Assembly (NCBI RefSeq): GCF_043235035.1
Contig: NZ_JAZAQF010000086.1
Coordinates: 360,269-424,268, forward strand
Direction: 5' to 3'
DNA from: CACIAM-69d sp001698445
GTDB lineage: Bacteria; Cyanobacteriota; Cyanobacteriia; CACIAM-69d
Length of the DNA: 64,000 nucleotides
Of the stretch, positions 44,746 to 53,382 are shown in pieces (the first letter of the stretch is position 1; each line of letters opens with the position of its first letter). A program made the translations under genes and the position numbers. The notes under the pieces were generated by a model. That model saw nothing but the letters and a program-made list of their open reading frames with translations, made no database searches and was not told the origin of the DNA.

Positions 44746-44927
44746 CCGATTAACAATGCTTTTGCAGCGTTTTGGACAACGCTTCGACAGCAGAGACTTC
44801 AGGGAATCGCAACCAGTCTGCATTGATGGTTGATGGCAATTAAGTTTGCAATCAAATTCAATCAGACTGGTTGCTTCTTCGGCATGGCAGCCCGGGTCAG
44901 GAGAAATCGCCCAAAACCGCAGGGGGC

Positions 44928-45902
44928 TTACATCACCGCTCGACAGGCTGCACCCCGATTCACCGGCAACCCGAGGACTTCCATCATGGCTGCCATTAAT
45001 CCACTAACGCGTCCTTCATAAGGTTTCAGATCGATTTGGCTCACATCGATCGATCCCAATTCTGACAGCAACGCCGAAAAGTCCCCAGCCGCCGCCTTTT
45101 GCAGCAGGGAACCAACATTCACTTGGCGCAACAGTTTATCCAGATCGGAACCCGGGTCGATCGTGCCAAAGGCCTGAATTGCCCCTTGAATCTTGCTGAT
45201 GTCGCTGCTGGTCACCCCGGCTTCTGAGAGCAGTTGGCTCAGCTTGGCCGAGTCCATGCTGGTCAGTTCCCGCACGGTTAGGCCGCCTACCTTGCTGATA
45301 ATCGGTTGCACCTTGGTTTTAACGCGGGTGTAGATTTTGAGTGCTTCACCCGCATCCACTGTCATGGTTTTCGGTTCAAGCTGCATCAACACATCCAGGG
45401 CCGTGACGGGTGCAGCCGAAGCACGGGACAGCACCTTCTCGATCGCGGCGGTCAGGGGCTGAGCATTGCCCTGGGCGTTGTCGGCATAAAGCACCTGGCT
45501 AATGGAGCCGATCACCAACTCACCGGGACAGCTTTTCAGCACTGCCGGAGCCGTGCGAGCCGCCGCGCTGCCCACCTGGAAGGGGCTTTTCAAAATCCGT
45601 TGCAAATCAGCTCGGCTCACCTGCTTGGCCACGTTGGGATCGCTCAGCAATTGTCCAAAGTCGCCGCTGGCTTGCCCCGTTTCCGCAAAGGTTTTTAGCT
45701 CTGCCATGGTGATATCCACATCACCCAGTCCCGGTAACCGCAACACTAACTTATCCAGGGCCAGGGCCTGACCGGCGGCCAAGGCAATCGCCAAGCTACT
45801 TCCCAGGGCCACGCTGCCGACTCGGCCAATCCAGCGAATGGCACGTTGACCCAATAGGGGAGGTTGCTGAACTGCTTGAGGTTGTTTGATCGATCGAGCC
45901 AT
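44928..45902 (-). CDS. DUF1400-type exported protein (long paralogue)
   Basis: This 324-residue protein starts at ATG 45902, fixed by GGAGAAGGAG a few bases upstream. A signal peptide (GSVALGSSLAIALAAGQALA) is followed by LDKLVLRLPGLGDVDITMAELKTFAETG, the DUF1400 pattern, and then a second, diverged half (LDVLMQLEPKTMTVDAGEALKI) that resembles it. Its next same-strand neighbour downstream is the shorter DUF1400 gene, so the pair arose by duplication. No hydrolase catalytic serine is evident. Probably periplasmic; function unknown. Confidence 0.75.
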   Translation of the reverse strand: MARSIKQPQAVQQPPLLGQRAIRWIGRVGSVALGSSLAIALAAGQALALDKLVLRLPGLGDVDITMAELKTFAETGQASGDFGQLLSDPNVAKQVSRADLQRILKSPFQVGSAAARTAPAVLKSCPGELVIGSISQVLYADNAQGNAQPLTAAIEKVLSRASAAPVTALDVLMQLEPKTMTVDAGEALKIYTRVKTKVQPIISKVGGLTVRELTSMDSAKLSQLLSEAGVTSSDISKIQGAIQAFGTIDPGSDLDKLLRQVNVGSLLQKAAAGDFSALLSELGSIDVSQIDLKPYEGRVSGLMAAMMEVLGLPVNRGAACRAVM

Positions 45903-46563
45903 GATCCACTCCTTCTCCTTTCTCAATCGGGTTGATACCTGCTTCAACCCAAAATTCAACCCAAAATAGGGTCAGGTACTAATGTTCAGGCATTCGTTCA
46001 GGCATCTGTATCAGGCTACATCTGACCGCTGATTAGCCCCGCCACCCATGCCCGATTACTATCGGCTGCTTCGTAGGGGTCTGTTGTCCAGAATGGCACG
46101 GTTTCCAAACCGGCATTTACCTGGGAACCTGTCCAGCAGTGCCATTGACGCAATTGGCACAGTATCGATCCTAAGCTTTCCTTTCGATTTGCCGTGGACT
46201 TTTGTTAATGGACTTTCACGATTGAGTCTTCACGAAGGAGCTTTTGTGATCGAAAGGCAAGCTCATGAACCTTCATGGAGGGTGTCGTGAATGATTTTGG
46301 GTTGCGAATGATTTTGGGTTAACGACCGTTGGCGGTATTGCTCCCGAGTCGATCGCTTTCCTGTTGCTCTTCTGCGCGATCGCTCTGCTGCCAGTCAGGT
46401 TGATCGCCCTTCCCTCTTCAATCGATCAAGCACTGGTCGATCGCACCTGGTGGCAGGGAATGGCCCAATCGTCCACAATCCAAAGCTAGTGTTCTCCGTT
46501 GAACCTGTCGATTAACCTTCACGATCGAACCTTCACGATTGCCCAAAGTTGAGAGGCTATTCC
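45903..46563. other. Intergenic region with short duplications
   Basis: This 660-nt gap has no supported gene. It contains TTCAGGCATxxG twice near 45981-46004 and ACCTTCACGAT twice near 46515-46540. The SDR gene's ribosome-binding site GAGAGG sits at 46551-46556. Confidence 0.45.
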
Positions 46564-47358
46564 ATGGCAACAGCCCTAATTACCGGCGCTTCTAGCGGCA
46601 TTGGTGCAGCCTTTGCCCAAGCCCTGGCAGCCCGTGGTGTGCGTGTGATTTTGACGGCTCGATCGACCGAAAAACTCCAACAGTTAGCCCAGTCCCTAAC
46701 CACCCAATTTGGTGTCCAGGCGATCGCCCTGCCGCTTGACCTCAGTGAGCCGGGCGCGGCCGACCAGTTGGCCGCCCAAGTCAAAGCCCTCGGTCAGCCG
46801 ATCGACTGGTTAATTAACAATGCTGGCTTCGGAGACTTTGGGGAATTCGCCACTCGGGACTTGGCCAAGCAGCGGGCCATGTTGAACCTGAACGTGGTGG
46901 CCCTCACGGAGCTAACACACCACTTCTTGCAACCCATGCTCGATCGGGGCCAAGGACAAATCATCAACGTTGCCTCCACCGCTGCCTTTCAGCCCATTCC
47001 CTACCTCTCGCTCTATGCCGCCACCAAGGCCTTTGTCCTCAGCTTCAGCGAAGGCCTGTGGGTTGAGTGCCAAGGCCGCGGCGTGCGGGTGATGGCCCTT
47101 TGTCCGGGCCCCACCGCAACCAACTTTGCTGCGGTGGCCGAGTTTCCCAGCAGCCTGAAGATGCCCAACGATATCGCCACTCCCGAAGCCGTTGTTCAAG
47201 AGGCACTCCAGGCGATCGCCCAAGGGAAGCCCAATTGCGTCGCGGGCGGCTTGGCCAATCAAATTTTGGTCAACGCCAGCCGATTCATGCCCCGCAGCAG
47301 CTTAATCCAAGGGATTGGGAAGCTGTTTCGATCCGCTTCCACAGCATCCGAGGCTTAG
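46564..47358 (+). CDS. Short-chain dehydrogenase/reductase
   Basis: This 264-residue classical SDR has TGASSGIG (7-14), NNAG (85-88), Ser138, Tyr151 and Lys155 (YAATK). It is an NAD(P)H-dependent oxidoreductase of unknown substrate, resembling the DltE/YqjQ-type SDRs often annotated in cyanobacteria. ATG 46564 is preferred to the upstream in-frame ATG at 46549 because of GAGAGG spacing and the normal MATALITGASSG start. It is followed by a strong hairpin. Confidence 0.9.
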   Translation: MATALITGASSGIGAAFAQALAARGVRVILTARSTEKLQQLAQSLTTQFGVQAIALPLDLSEPGAADQLAAQVKALGQPIDWLINNAGFGDFGEFATRDLAKQRAMLNLNVVALTELTHHFLQPMLDRGQGQIINVASTAAFQPIPYLSLYAATKAFVLSFSEGLWVECQGRGVRVMALCPGPTATNFAAVAEFPSSLKMPNDIATPEAVVQEALQAIAQGKPNCVAGGLANQILVNASRFMPRSSLIQGIGKLFRSASTASEA

Positions 47359-47367
47359 CGTCCCCGT

Positions 47368-47409
47368 GAGCACCCCAGGCAGTCGATCGCGCTTGGGGTG
47401 CTCAATTTA
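47368..47409 (+). terminator. Hairpin downstream of the SDR gene
   Basis: GAGCACCCCA (47368-47377) pairs perfectly with TGGGGTGCTC (47394-47403), followed by AATTT. It is a likely transcript end, although the T run is short. Confidence 0.6.
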
Positions 47410-47767
47410 ACTAGCTCAATTTGATCAATTTTTGATCAATTTACGAGTGATTGAAATCGATCCCATCAATTCCATCGATCCCAATTAGTCCCTCAATTGA
47501 TCCCAATGCGCTCAAAATTCACCCCAAATCCGCCCCAAATTTGCTGTGAATCAAAACCAGATCACCAGCTCTCGTCGGTATCCCTGACGGTTTCCCAAGG
47601 GGCGATCGCCAGGGCCCAACCTTGCCTCAACCATGCCCCCAACGCCTAAAACCGCCATCAAGCCGGTTCGGTAAATACCCCTTCATCATCTCGCCCCCAC
47701 GAACCACTATAGAAAGCAAGAAATACAGCCAAATTTTCCCAATCGCCTCAGAAGCAGCAATACCCCT
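47410..47767. other. dnaK upstream region
   Basis: This roughly 360-nt stretch has no gene. No CIRCE-type inverted repeat (TTAGCACTC-N9-GAGTGCTAA) is present. Short repeats of CAATTTGATCAAT and TCCCATC occur at 47402-47520. Confidence 0.4.
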
Positions 47768-49666
47768 ATGGCCAAAGTCGTCGGAATTGACCTCGGAACC
47801 ACCAACTCTTGCGTTGCCGTAATGGAAGGCGGCAAACCCACCGTCATCGCCAACGCCGAAGGTTTCAGAACAACCCCTTCAGTCGTGGCCTACGCAAAAA
47901 ACGGCGACAAACTCGTTGGTCAAATTGCCAAGCGCCAAGCGGTGATGAACCCCGAGAACACCTTCTACTCGGTCAAGCGCTTCATTGGTCGTCGCTTTGA
48001 AGAAATCACCCACGAAGCCACCGAAGTAGCCTACACCGTTGCTAACGTCAGTGGTAACGTCCGCATTGACTGCACAGCTAAGGGTGAAAAATACGCTCCG
48101 GAACAAATTTCCGCCCAAGTGCTGCGGAAGCTGATCGAAGATGCCAGCAAATATATCGGTGAACCCGTTACCCAAGCGGTCATTACGGTTCCCGCATACT
48201 TTAATGACTCCCAGCGCCAAGCCACCAAAGACGCAGGCAAAATCGCAGGCGTAGAAGTGCTGCGGATTATCAACGAACCGACCGCCGCATCGCTGGCTTA
48301 CGGTCTTGATAAAAAAGAAAACGAAACGATTTTGGTCTTCGACTTGGGCGGCGGTACGTTTGACGTATCGGTGCTGGAAGTGGGCGATGGCGTGTTTGAA
48401 GTGTTGGCTACCTCGGGGGATACCCACCTGGGCGGCGATGACTTCGACAAGCAGATTGTGGACTTCCTGGCCGACACGTTCCAAGCCAGCGAAGGCATTG
48501 ACCTGCGCAAGGATAAGCAAGCTCTGCAACGGCTGACGGAGGCCGCTGAAAAGGCCAAGATCGAGCTGTCGAGCGTTACCCAAGCCGAGATTAACCTGCC
48601 CTTCATTACGGCGACCCAGGACGGGCCCAAGCATTTGGACTTGACCCTGACCCGGGCCAAGTTTGAAGAGCTGTGCGCCGGCCTGATCGATCGCTGCCGG
48701 ATCCCCGTTGAGAACTCTCTGCGCGATGCCAAGCTGACCAAGGCTGACATTGACGAAGTGGTGCTGGTGGGCGGTTCAACCCGGATCCCGGCCATCAAAG
48801 ACCTGGTGCGCCGAGTTCTGGACAAGGAGCCCAACCAAAGCGTCAACCCCGATGAAGTGGTGGCCGTGGGCGCTGCGATTCAAGGCGGCGTGCTGGCTGG
48901 GGAAGTGAAGGACATCCTGTTGCTGGATGTGACTCCGCTGTCGCTGGGTGTGGAGACCTTGGGCGGCGTGATGACCAAGATCATCCCTCGCAACACCACC
49001 ATCCCCACCAAGAAGTCCGAGGTGTTCTCGACGGCGGCCGATGGCCAGACCAATGTGGAAATTCACGTTCTGCAAGGGGAGCGGGAGTTCGCCAACGATA
49101 ACAAGAGCTTGGGAACCTTCCGTTTGGATGGGATTCCGGCTGCGCCCCGGGGTGTGCCTCAAATTGAGGTGACCTTCGACATCGACGCGAACGGCATCCT
49201 GAACGTGACCGCGAAGGATAAGGGCACGGGCAAGGAACAGTCCATCAGTATTACGGGTGCTTCGACTTTGCCGAAGGACGATGTGGAGCGGATGGTGCAA
49301 GATGCGGAGCGTAACGCTGCTGCCGACAAGGAACGCCGCGAACAAATCGACCTGAAGAATCAAGGCGACTCGCTGGTTTACCAGGCTGAGAAGCAACTGA
49401 AGGAACTGGAAGACAAGATCTCCGACGACCAAAAGGCCACGGCCGAGGCCGCGATCGCCAGCCTGAAGGATGCGTTGCAGAAGGAAGATTACCCGGCCAT
49501 CAAGACCCAGGTGGAGGCCCTGCAACAGGCGCTTTATACGATCGGGTCGTCGGTGTATCAGCAAGGGGCCCCGGATGCGGCCGCTCCGGATGCACCCGCT
49601 GGGGATAGTTCGACCGGTGGCGATGGCGATGATGTCATCGATGCGGAGTTCTCGGAAACGAAGTAA
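47768..49666 (+). CDS. dnaK: Hsp70 chaperone DnaK
   Basis: This 632-residue chaperone has the ATPase domain (MAKVVGIDLGTTNSCVAVM; FDLGGGTFDVSVLEV; VGGSTRIPAI) up to about residue 385. The linker DILLLDVTPLSLGVETLGGV follows, then the substrate-binding domain, and a C-terminal tail ending DDVIDAEFSETK, close to the EEVD-like end of bacterial DnaK. It refolds proteins with DnaJ and GrpE. Length matches the major DnaK2 of cyanobacteria. dnaJ and grpE are not adjacent. A palindromic hairpin follows the gene. Confidence 0.96.
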   Translation: MAKVVGIDLGTTNSCVAVMEGGKPTVIANAEGFRTTPSVVAYAKNGDKLVGQIAKRQAVMNPENTFYSVKRFIGRRFEEITHEATEVAYTVANVSGNVRIDCTAKGEKYAPEQISAQVLRKLIEDASKYIGEPVTQAVITVPAYFNDSQRQATKDAGKIAGVEVLRIINEPTAASLAYGLDKKENETILVFDLGGGTFDVSVLEVGDGVFEVLATSGDTHLGGDDFDKQIVDFLADTFQASEGIDLRKDKQALQRLTEAAEKAKIELSSVTQAEINLPFITATQDGPKHLDLTLTRAKFEELCAGLIDRCRIPVENSLRDAKLTKADIDEVVLVGGSTRIPAIKDLVRRVLDKEPNQSVNPDEVVAVGAAIQGGVLAGEVKDILLLDVTPLSLGVETLGGVMTKIIPRNTTIPTKKSEVFSTAADGQTNVEIHVLQGEREFANDNKSLGTFRLDGIPAAPRGVPQIEVTFDIDANGILNVTAKDKGTGKEQSISITGASTLPKDDVERMVQDAERNAAADKERREQIDLKNQGDSLVYQAEKQLKELEDKISDDQKATAEAAIASLKDALQKEDYPAIKTQVEALQQALYTIGSSVYQQGAPDAAAPDAPAGDSSTGGDGDDVIDAEFSETK

Positions 49667-49762
49667 CTCAAATTTGGGTGCGAAACCTGGCGCTAAAACT
49701 CAGGTGAAGCTCAGCCGCTGAAATTCACTTCGTTTTAGGGTTGTTTCAGAGTCATTCCAGGA

Positions 49763-49800
49763 GCGATCGGGTAGGGATAACCTGCCCGATCGCTTGTCAT
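49763..49800 (+). terminator. Hairpin after dnaK
   Basis: GCGATCGGGTAGG pairs with CCTGCCCGATCGC (one G-T pair) around the loop GATAA at 49763-49793, followed by TTGTCATTT. Part of the stem is a HIP1-like octamer. Confidence 0.6.
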
Positions 49801-49920
49801 TTAGGATGAGTGCATTGGTTGGGTACGAATCCATTGAATTGATGCATATGGATTGGTGCATAGGGTATCGATGCCTGCGAGACCAGGCACAGCAGCGGTG
49901 ACAAGCCGGGTGACAAGACT

Positions 49921-51117
49921 ATGGTGGGTTGGCTGATTTTGGATGGACTCTTGGCCCTGTCTGGGTTAGGAATTGGGATCTTTTGGGTGCGATCGTGCCA
50001 GTCCTTGGCCGGTGCATCGCGGCTGGAGCCGGTGACTCTCGCGGAGGTTCCGGCTCGATCGATTGCGGTGGTAATTCCCGCCTACAACGAAGAAGTGAAC
50101 ATCGTGGATTGCGTGCGATCGGTCTTGGCCAGTGAGCTACCGGACACTGTGGAATTACAAGTGTGGGTTGCTGATGACCAATCCAGCGATCGCACCTTGG
50201 CCCTGGCCGCAGCCTTGATGCCCACCGATGCCCGGTTGCGGGTGCTGCGAGTGCCCCCGCGCCCCACGGAGCAATTGTGGTTAGGCAAAAACTGGGCCTG
50301 TGCCCAAGTGACAGAGGCGATCGGGGAAACCGTAGACTATCTGCTGTTTATTGATGCCGATGTGCGGTTGGCTCCTGGGGCGATCGGGGCCGCTTTGACC
50401 CTCGCCGATCGCCAACAAATCGACTTGCTCAGTTGCGCCCCCCTGTTGGTTTGTGGCTGTCTCTCAGAATGGTTGGTGCAGCCCATTGTGGCCAGCGCCA
50501 TGGCCATTGCCTTTGACTTCCGCACCTTGAACGATCCCAAATCGCCCACGGCCTTTGCAGCGGGGCCCTTCATGTTCTTTCGGCGATCGAGCTATGCCGC
50601 CATCGGTGGCCACGCCGCCGTGGGCCATGAATTAACCGAAGACCTGGCCCTCGCCCGCCAAATTCGCCAAAGTGGGCGATCGCTGCATTTCGCGCTGGGG
50701 TTGGGGTTAATGCGCGTGCGGATGTATCAAAACTTTGCGGCCCTGTGGGAAGGTTGGACCAAACATTGGCACATTGCTAACCAAAGCAACATCCCTAAAA
50801 CCCTAATCTCAGCAGCGGGGTTATTTGGAGTGTTTGCCATGCCCTGGCTGGGGTTGTTAATCGGGGCGATCGGGCTACTGATTGACGGCCCCTCTCTCCT
50901 TGGGTTTGCGTCCTGTGGGCTGGCACTCGCCACCACGATCGCGGTCTGCTGGATGCGCTGGGCGATCGCCCAACAAACGGACCAATCCCTGCGCTACTGG
51001 TGGCTGATGGGTGTGGGTGGCGTTTTAGTTTTCGCGATCGCGATCGCCTCAATCATCAAAATCGAAACCGGTTGGGGATGGACTTGGCGCGGCCGCCCTT
51101 TAACCCAAAGCTCTTAA
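49921..51117 (+). CDS. GT2-family membrane glycosyltransferase
   Basis: This 398-residue inverting glycosyltransferase has one N-terminal membrane helix and three or four C-terminal ones. Between them lie AVVIPAYNEEVNIVDCVRS, the nucleotide-sugar Asp pair in VWVADDQSSDRTL, metal-binding FIDADVRL and the base region GHELTEDLALARQ. The topology resembles carotenoid glycosyltransferases such as CruG (which adds the sugar to myxol) and hopanoid glycosyltransferases; the choice between these cannot be made from sequence here. Single gene. Confidence 0.85.
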   Translation: MVGWLILDGLLALSGLGIGIFWVRSCQSLAGASRLEPVTLAEVPARSIAVVIPAYNEEVNIVDCVRSVLASELPDTVELQVWVADDQSSDRTLALAAALMPTDARLRVLRVPPRPTEQLWLGKNWACAQVTEAIGETVDYLLFIDADVRLAPGAIGAALTLADRQQIDLLSCAPLLVCGCLSEWLVQPIVASAMAIAFDFRTLNDPKSPTAFAAGPFMFFRRSSYAAIGGHAAVGHELTEDLALARQIRQSGRSLHFALGLGLMRVRMYQNFAALWEGWTKHWHIANQSNIPKTLISAAGLFGVFAMPWLGLLIGAIGLLIDGPSLLGFASCGLALATTIAVCWMRWAIAQQTDQSLRYWWLMGVGGVLVFAIAIASIIKIETGWGWTWRGRPLTQSS

Positions 51118-51146
51118 CTCCTGAATCAAACAAATGACCCGGAAAG

Positions 51147-51758
51147 CTAACTGGGGAACGATTTTTGAACCATCAAGCAATTGCGCTTTCCATAGCGACG
51201 GTAACGCACCCGCCGCGACAATTGCTCCATAAACATCAATCCCCGCCCCGATTCCTTATCCAGAGGGCTGCGCTTTTCCTGCTTCAGTAAAGCCAACTTT
51301 GCATCCCAATCAAAGGGATCGCCATAGTCCCAAATTTGAATATTTAAACAACGTCCGCAACGGCCCACCTCAACCACGATCGGGGTGTGTGGGGGGCGGT
51401 GATGGTGCGCATGGCGAGCCGCATTCGTAAATCCTTCCGTCAAGATCAACTGGCACTCCCACAAAAATTGTGGCGGCAGCGATTCAGGAATAGCCCGCTT
51501 CAAAATGACATCAAACCACTGCAACAACGAAGGCAGTTCCTGAAGATCCGTTGTGAGGTGCAGGTGCGATTGATGGCTGGTGGGCATCCAGCGGTTATCC
51601 GTTTGATAGTCCCACCAATGGTGCAGACGGGGCCCCAACCCCTGAGTCCACCATTGCTGCCAGCGACGAGGCCGCAAGCAATCTCGCAACCAGGCAAGGC
51701 GGCCGCGCAGAGATTTGAAGCGGTTTGATCTGATCGAACCTTGAGGACGCGCGCCCAT
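51147..51758 (-). CDS. Anti-sigma-type ATPase (RsbW/SpoIIAB-like HATPase)
   Basis: This 203-residue protein has the GHKL ATP-binding fold of anti-sigma kinases: N-box Glu108/Asn112 (TEGFTNAARHA), G1 in WDYGDPFDW, and G2 SGRGLMFMEQ at about 170-179. In partner switching, such a kinase phosphorylates a STAS-domain antagonist and otherwise holds its target. The gene is 13 nt downstream of a STAS-glycosyltransferase fusion, so the fused STAS domain is the obvious partner. A positively charged N-terminus of about 45 residues precedes the domain. No sigma factor is adjacent. Confidence 0.85.
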   Translation of the reverse strand: MGARPQGSIRSNRFKSLRGRLAWLRDCLRPRRWQQWWTQGLGPRLHHWWDYQTDNRWMPTSHQSHLHLTTDLQELPSLLQWFDVILKRAIPESLPPQFLWECQLILTEGFTNAARHAHHHRPPHTPIVVEVGRCGRCLNIQIWDYGDPFDWDAKLALLKQEKRSPLDKESGRGLMFMEQLSRRVRYRRYGKRNCLMVQKSFPS

Positions 51759-51771
51759 GTGACTCGCCTAA

Positions 51772-52767
51772 CTACATTGCGCCGCTGCTGCGGGAAAACA
51801 GAAGTGCGACGGTTTTGAAAATGAGTTTTAAGTCGTGCTTCAAACTCCAATTTTCCTGATATTTCAGGTCTAGGCGAATCACGTCCTCAAATTTTTTCAC
51901 CGTCGATCGCCCATTAACCTGCCACTCACCAGTCATCCCAGGACGCACATCTAACCGCTGCCATTGGGGAACCTCGTAGCGCTCCACCTCATCAGGCGTG
52001 GGCGGCCGAGTGCCCACCAGGCTCATATCTCCCCGCAACACGTTCCAAAACTGGGGTAGCTCGTCCAGGCTGGTGCGACGTAAAAAACGGCCAATGCGAG
52101 TAATGCGGGGATCGTTGTCATTCTTGAAGAACGCACCCTCAGCTTGGTTTTTAACCTCGTTACGCCGGGCTTCCGCATCAGAAACCATGGAGCGAAATTT
52201 CCAAAGCCGAAACCGCTTACCCATCCAACCGCAACGGGACTGGCTAAAGAGAATGGGGCCAGGGCTATCGAGACGAATGGCGATCGCGAGGGGGATAAAT
52301 AATACGCCCAAAATGGTCAGCCCCACCAACGAACCCGCAATGTCGAGGGTACGCTTCACCCACGATCGCACCGAGGGGTGAGTGGCCGGTGGCAACATAT
52401 CTTCTGATGCGGCCTTGGCGCTCATTGGGGCGGTGGCCCGTTCGATCGGCAACATCGCATCCAGACCAGTCATGGACAGCACGGCCATCACTGGCGGCTG
52501 CACATCCCGCAATACAAAGCTCACACCCGTCGCATGGGCCAGCTTATAGCTACTGACCAATGCACCGATACCGCTACTGTCCACAAAAGCGGTGCGGCTG
52601 AAGTCCAGAGTGATTTGAACCGGAAGTGATTCCGATTCACAGAGCATTTTGCAGGTGTCCTTAAAATCAACGGCTTCCAGAACAGAGAGGCGCTCAGGGA
52701 TATGAAGAACCGTTTCAGTGGTTCCAGCCACAGTTGAAACACCAATACTAGTCGGCTGCGAAGTCAT
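51772..52767 (-). CDS. Fusion: STAS (anti-anti-sigma) domain + exopolysaccharide sugar-phosphate transferase
   Basis: This 331-residue protein begins with a STAS domain (about 18-115) carrying the phosphorylatable serine in DSSGIGAL (Ser64). It continues with a polyprenyl-phosphate sugar-1-phosphate transferase core (about 137-331). That core has a membrane helix at 141-165, FRLWKFRSM, and NDPRITRIGRFLRRTSLDE with the Asp235-Glu236 pair, followed by LVGTRPP and RPGMTG. The enzyme half starts exopolysaccharide or lipid-linked glycan synthesis; the STAS half should be controlled by the ATPase encoded immediately downstream. The large N-terminal membrane domain of WbaP-type enzymes is replaced by STAS. 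Confidence 0.9.
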   Translation of the reverse strand: MTSQPTSIGVSTVAGTTETVLHIPERLSVLEAVDFKDTCKMLCESESLPVQITLDFSRTAFVDSSGIGALVSSYKLAHATGVSFVLRDVQPPVMAVLSMTGLDAMLPIERATAPMSAKAASEDMLPPATHPSVRSWVKRTLDIAGSLVGLTILGVLFIPLAIAIRLDSPGPILFSQSRCGWMGKRFRLWKFRSMVSDAEARRNEVKNQAEGAFFKNDNDPRITRIGRFLRRTSLDELPQFWNVLRGDMSLVGTRPPTPDEVERYEVPQWQRLDVRPGMTGEWQVNGRSTVKKFEDVIRLDLKYQENWSLKHDLKLIFKTVALLFSRSSGAM

Positions 52768-53382
52768 AGAACCGTGCGAATCACGCGATGATTAGCAGTT
52801 GAACCTGAAACTGAAGACAGTTACGAATATCCTGTTGCACCCCTAGGAGAATGTCTGAGACGTAACTTGGGGTACTGGCAAAGCACAAGTTGCCTTCGGG
52901 GCAGGGGGCTTAAGCCCCTTGTCGTCGATCGATAAGACCCACAAGATAGCCGTTTTGGCTTGTCAGACATGCTCTAACCGATGACTCAGGCTTTGAGGGC
53001 CTAAACATCGATGTTGCTTTTGCGGTCAGAATACCAGTGCGGGTTTGCAATGGTAGCGATTATGCTGTCGGCTACGACGAATCTTAGGATATTCGATCCG
53101 CTCATTCATATATAGCTCATCTACTGGTGGTTACCGGCCATTTGCGCCTGATTCTGATCGATGACGATCAATTTCATTTGAGATTCTTAAATACTTCTAT
53201 AGTTTTCGATGGATGGTGTGACTGATAGAGGTTCTAGGAGTCGATCGCCCTGAAACCAGCTCTCAAATTTTGAGCAAACAATTTTGAGCAAAGAATGCCG
53301 CACAGGGAGCCGATCGCCGCAAAATCGGCCCCATTTCCCCAGCCCCTGGCCAGCACCCACCAGCAACCCTCAGCCAGTTGGT
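52768..53382. other. Intergenic region with a palindromic dispersed repeat
   Basis: This 615-nt gap has no gene. Between 52868 and 52923 lie GGTACTGGCAAAGCAC and the palindrome GGGGCTTAAGCCCC, both of which recur in the same order at 63444-63562. A duplicated ATTTTGAGCAAA lies near 53272-53295. Confidence 0.55.

Noticed and set aside
47410..47767. CIRCE element before dnaK
   Set aside because: No TTAGCACTC/GAGTGCTAA inverted repeat is present.
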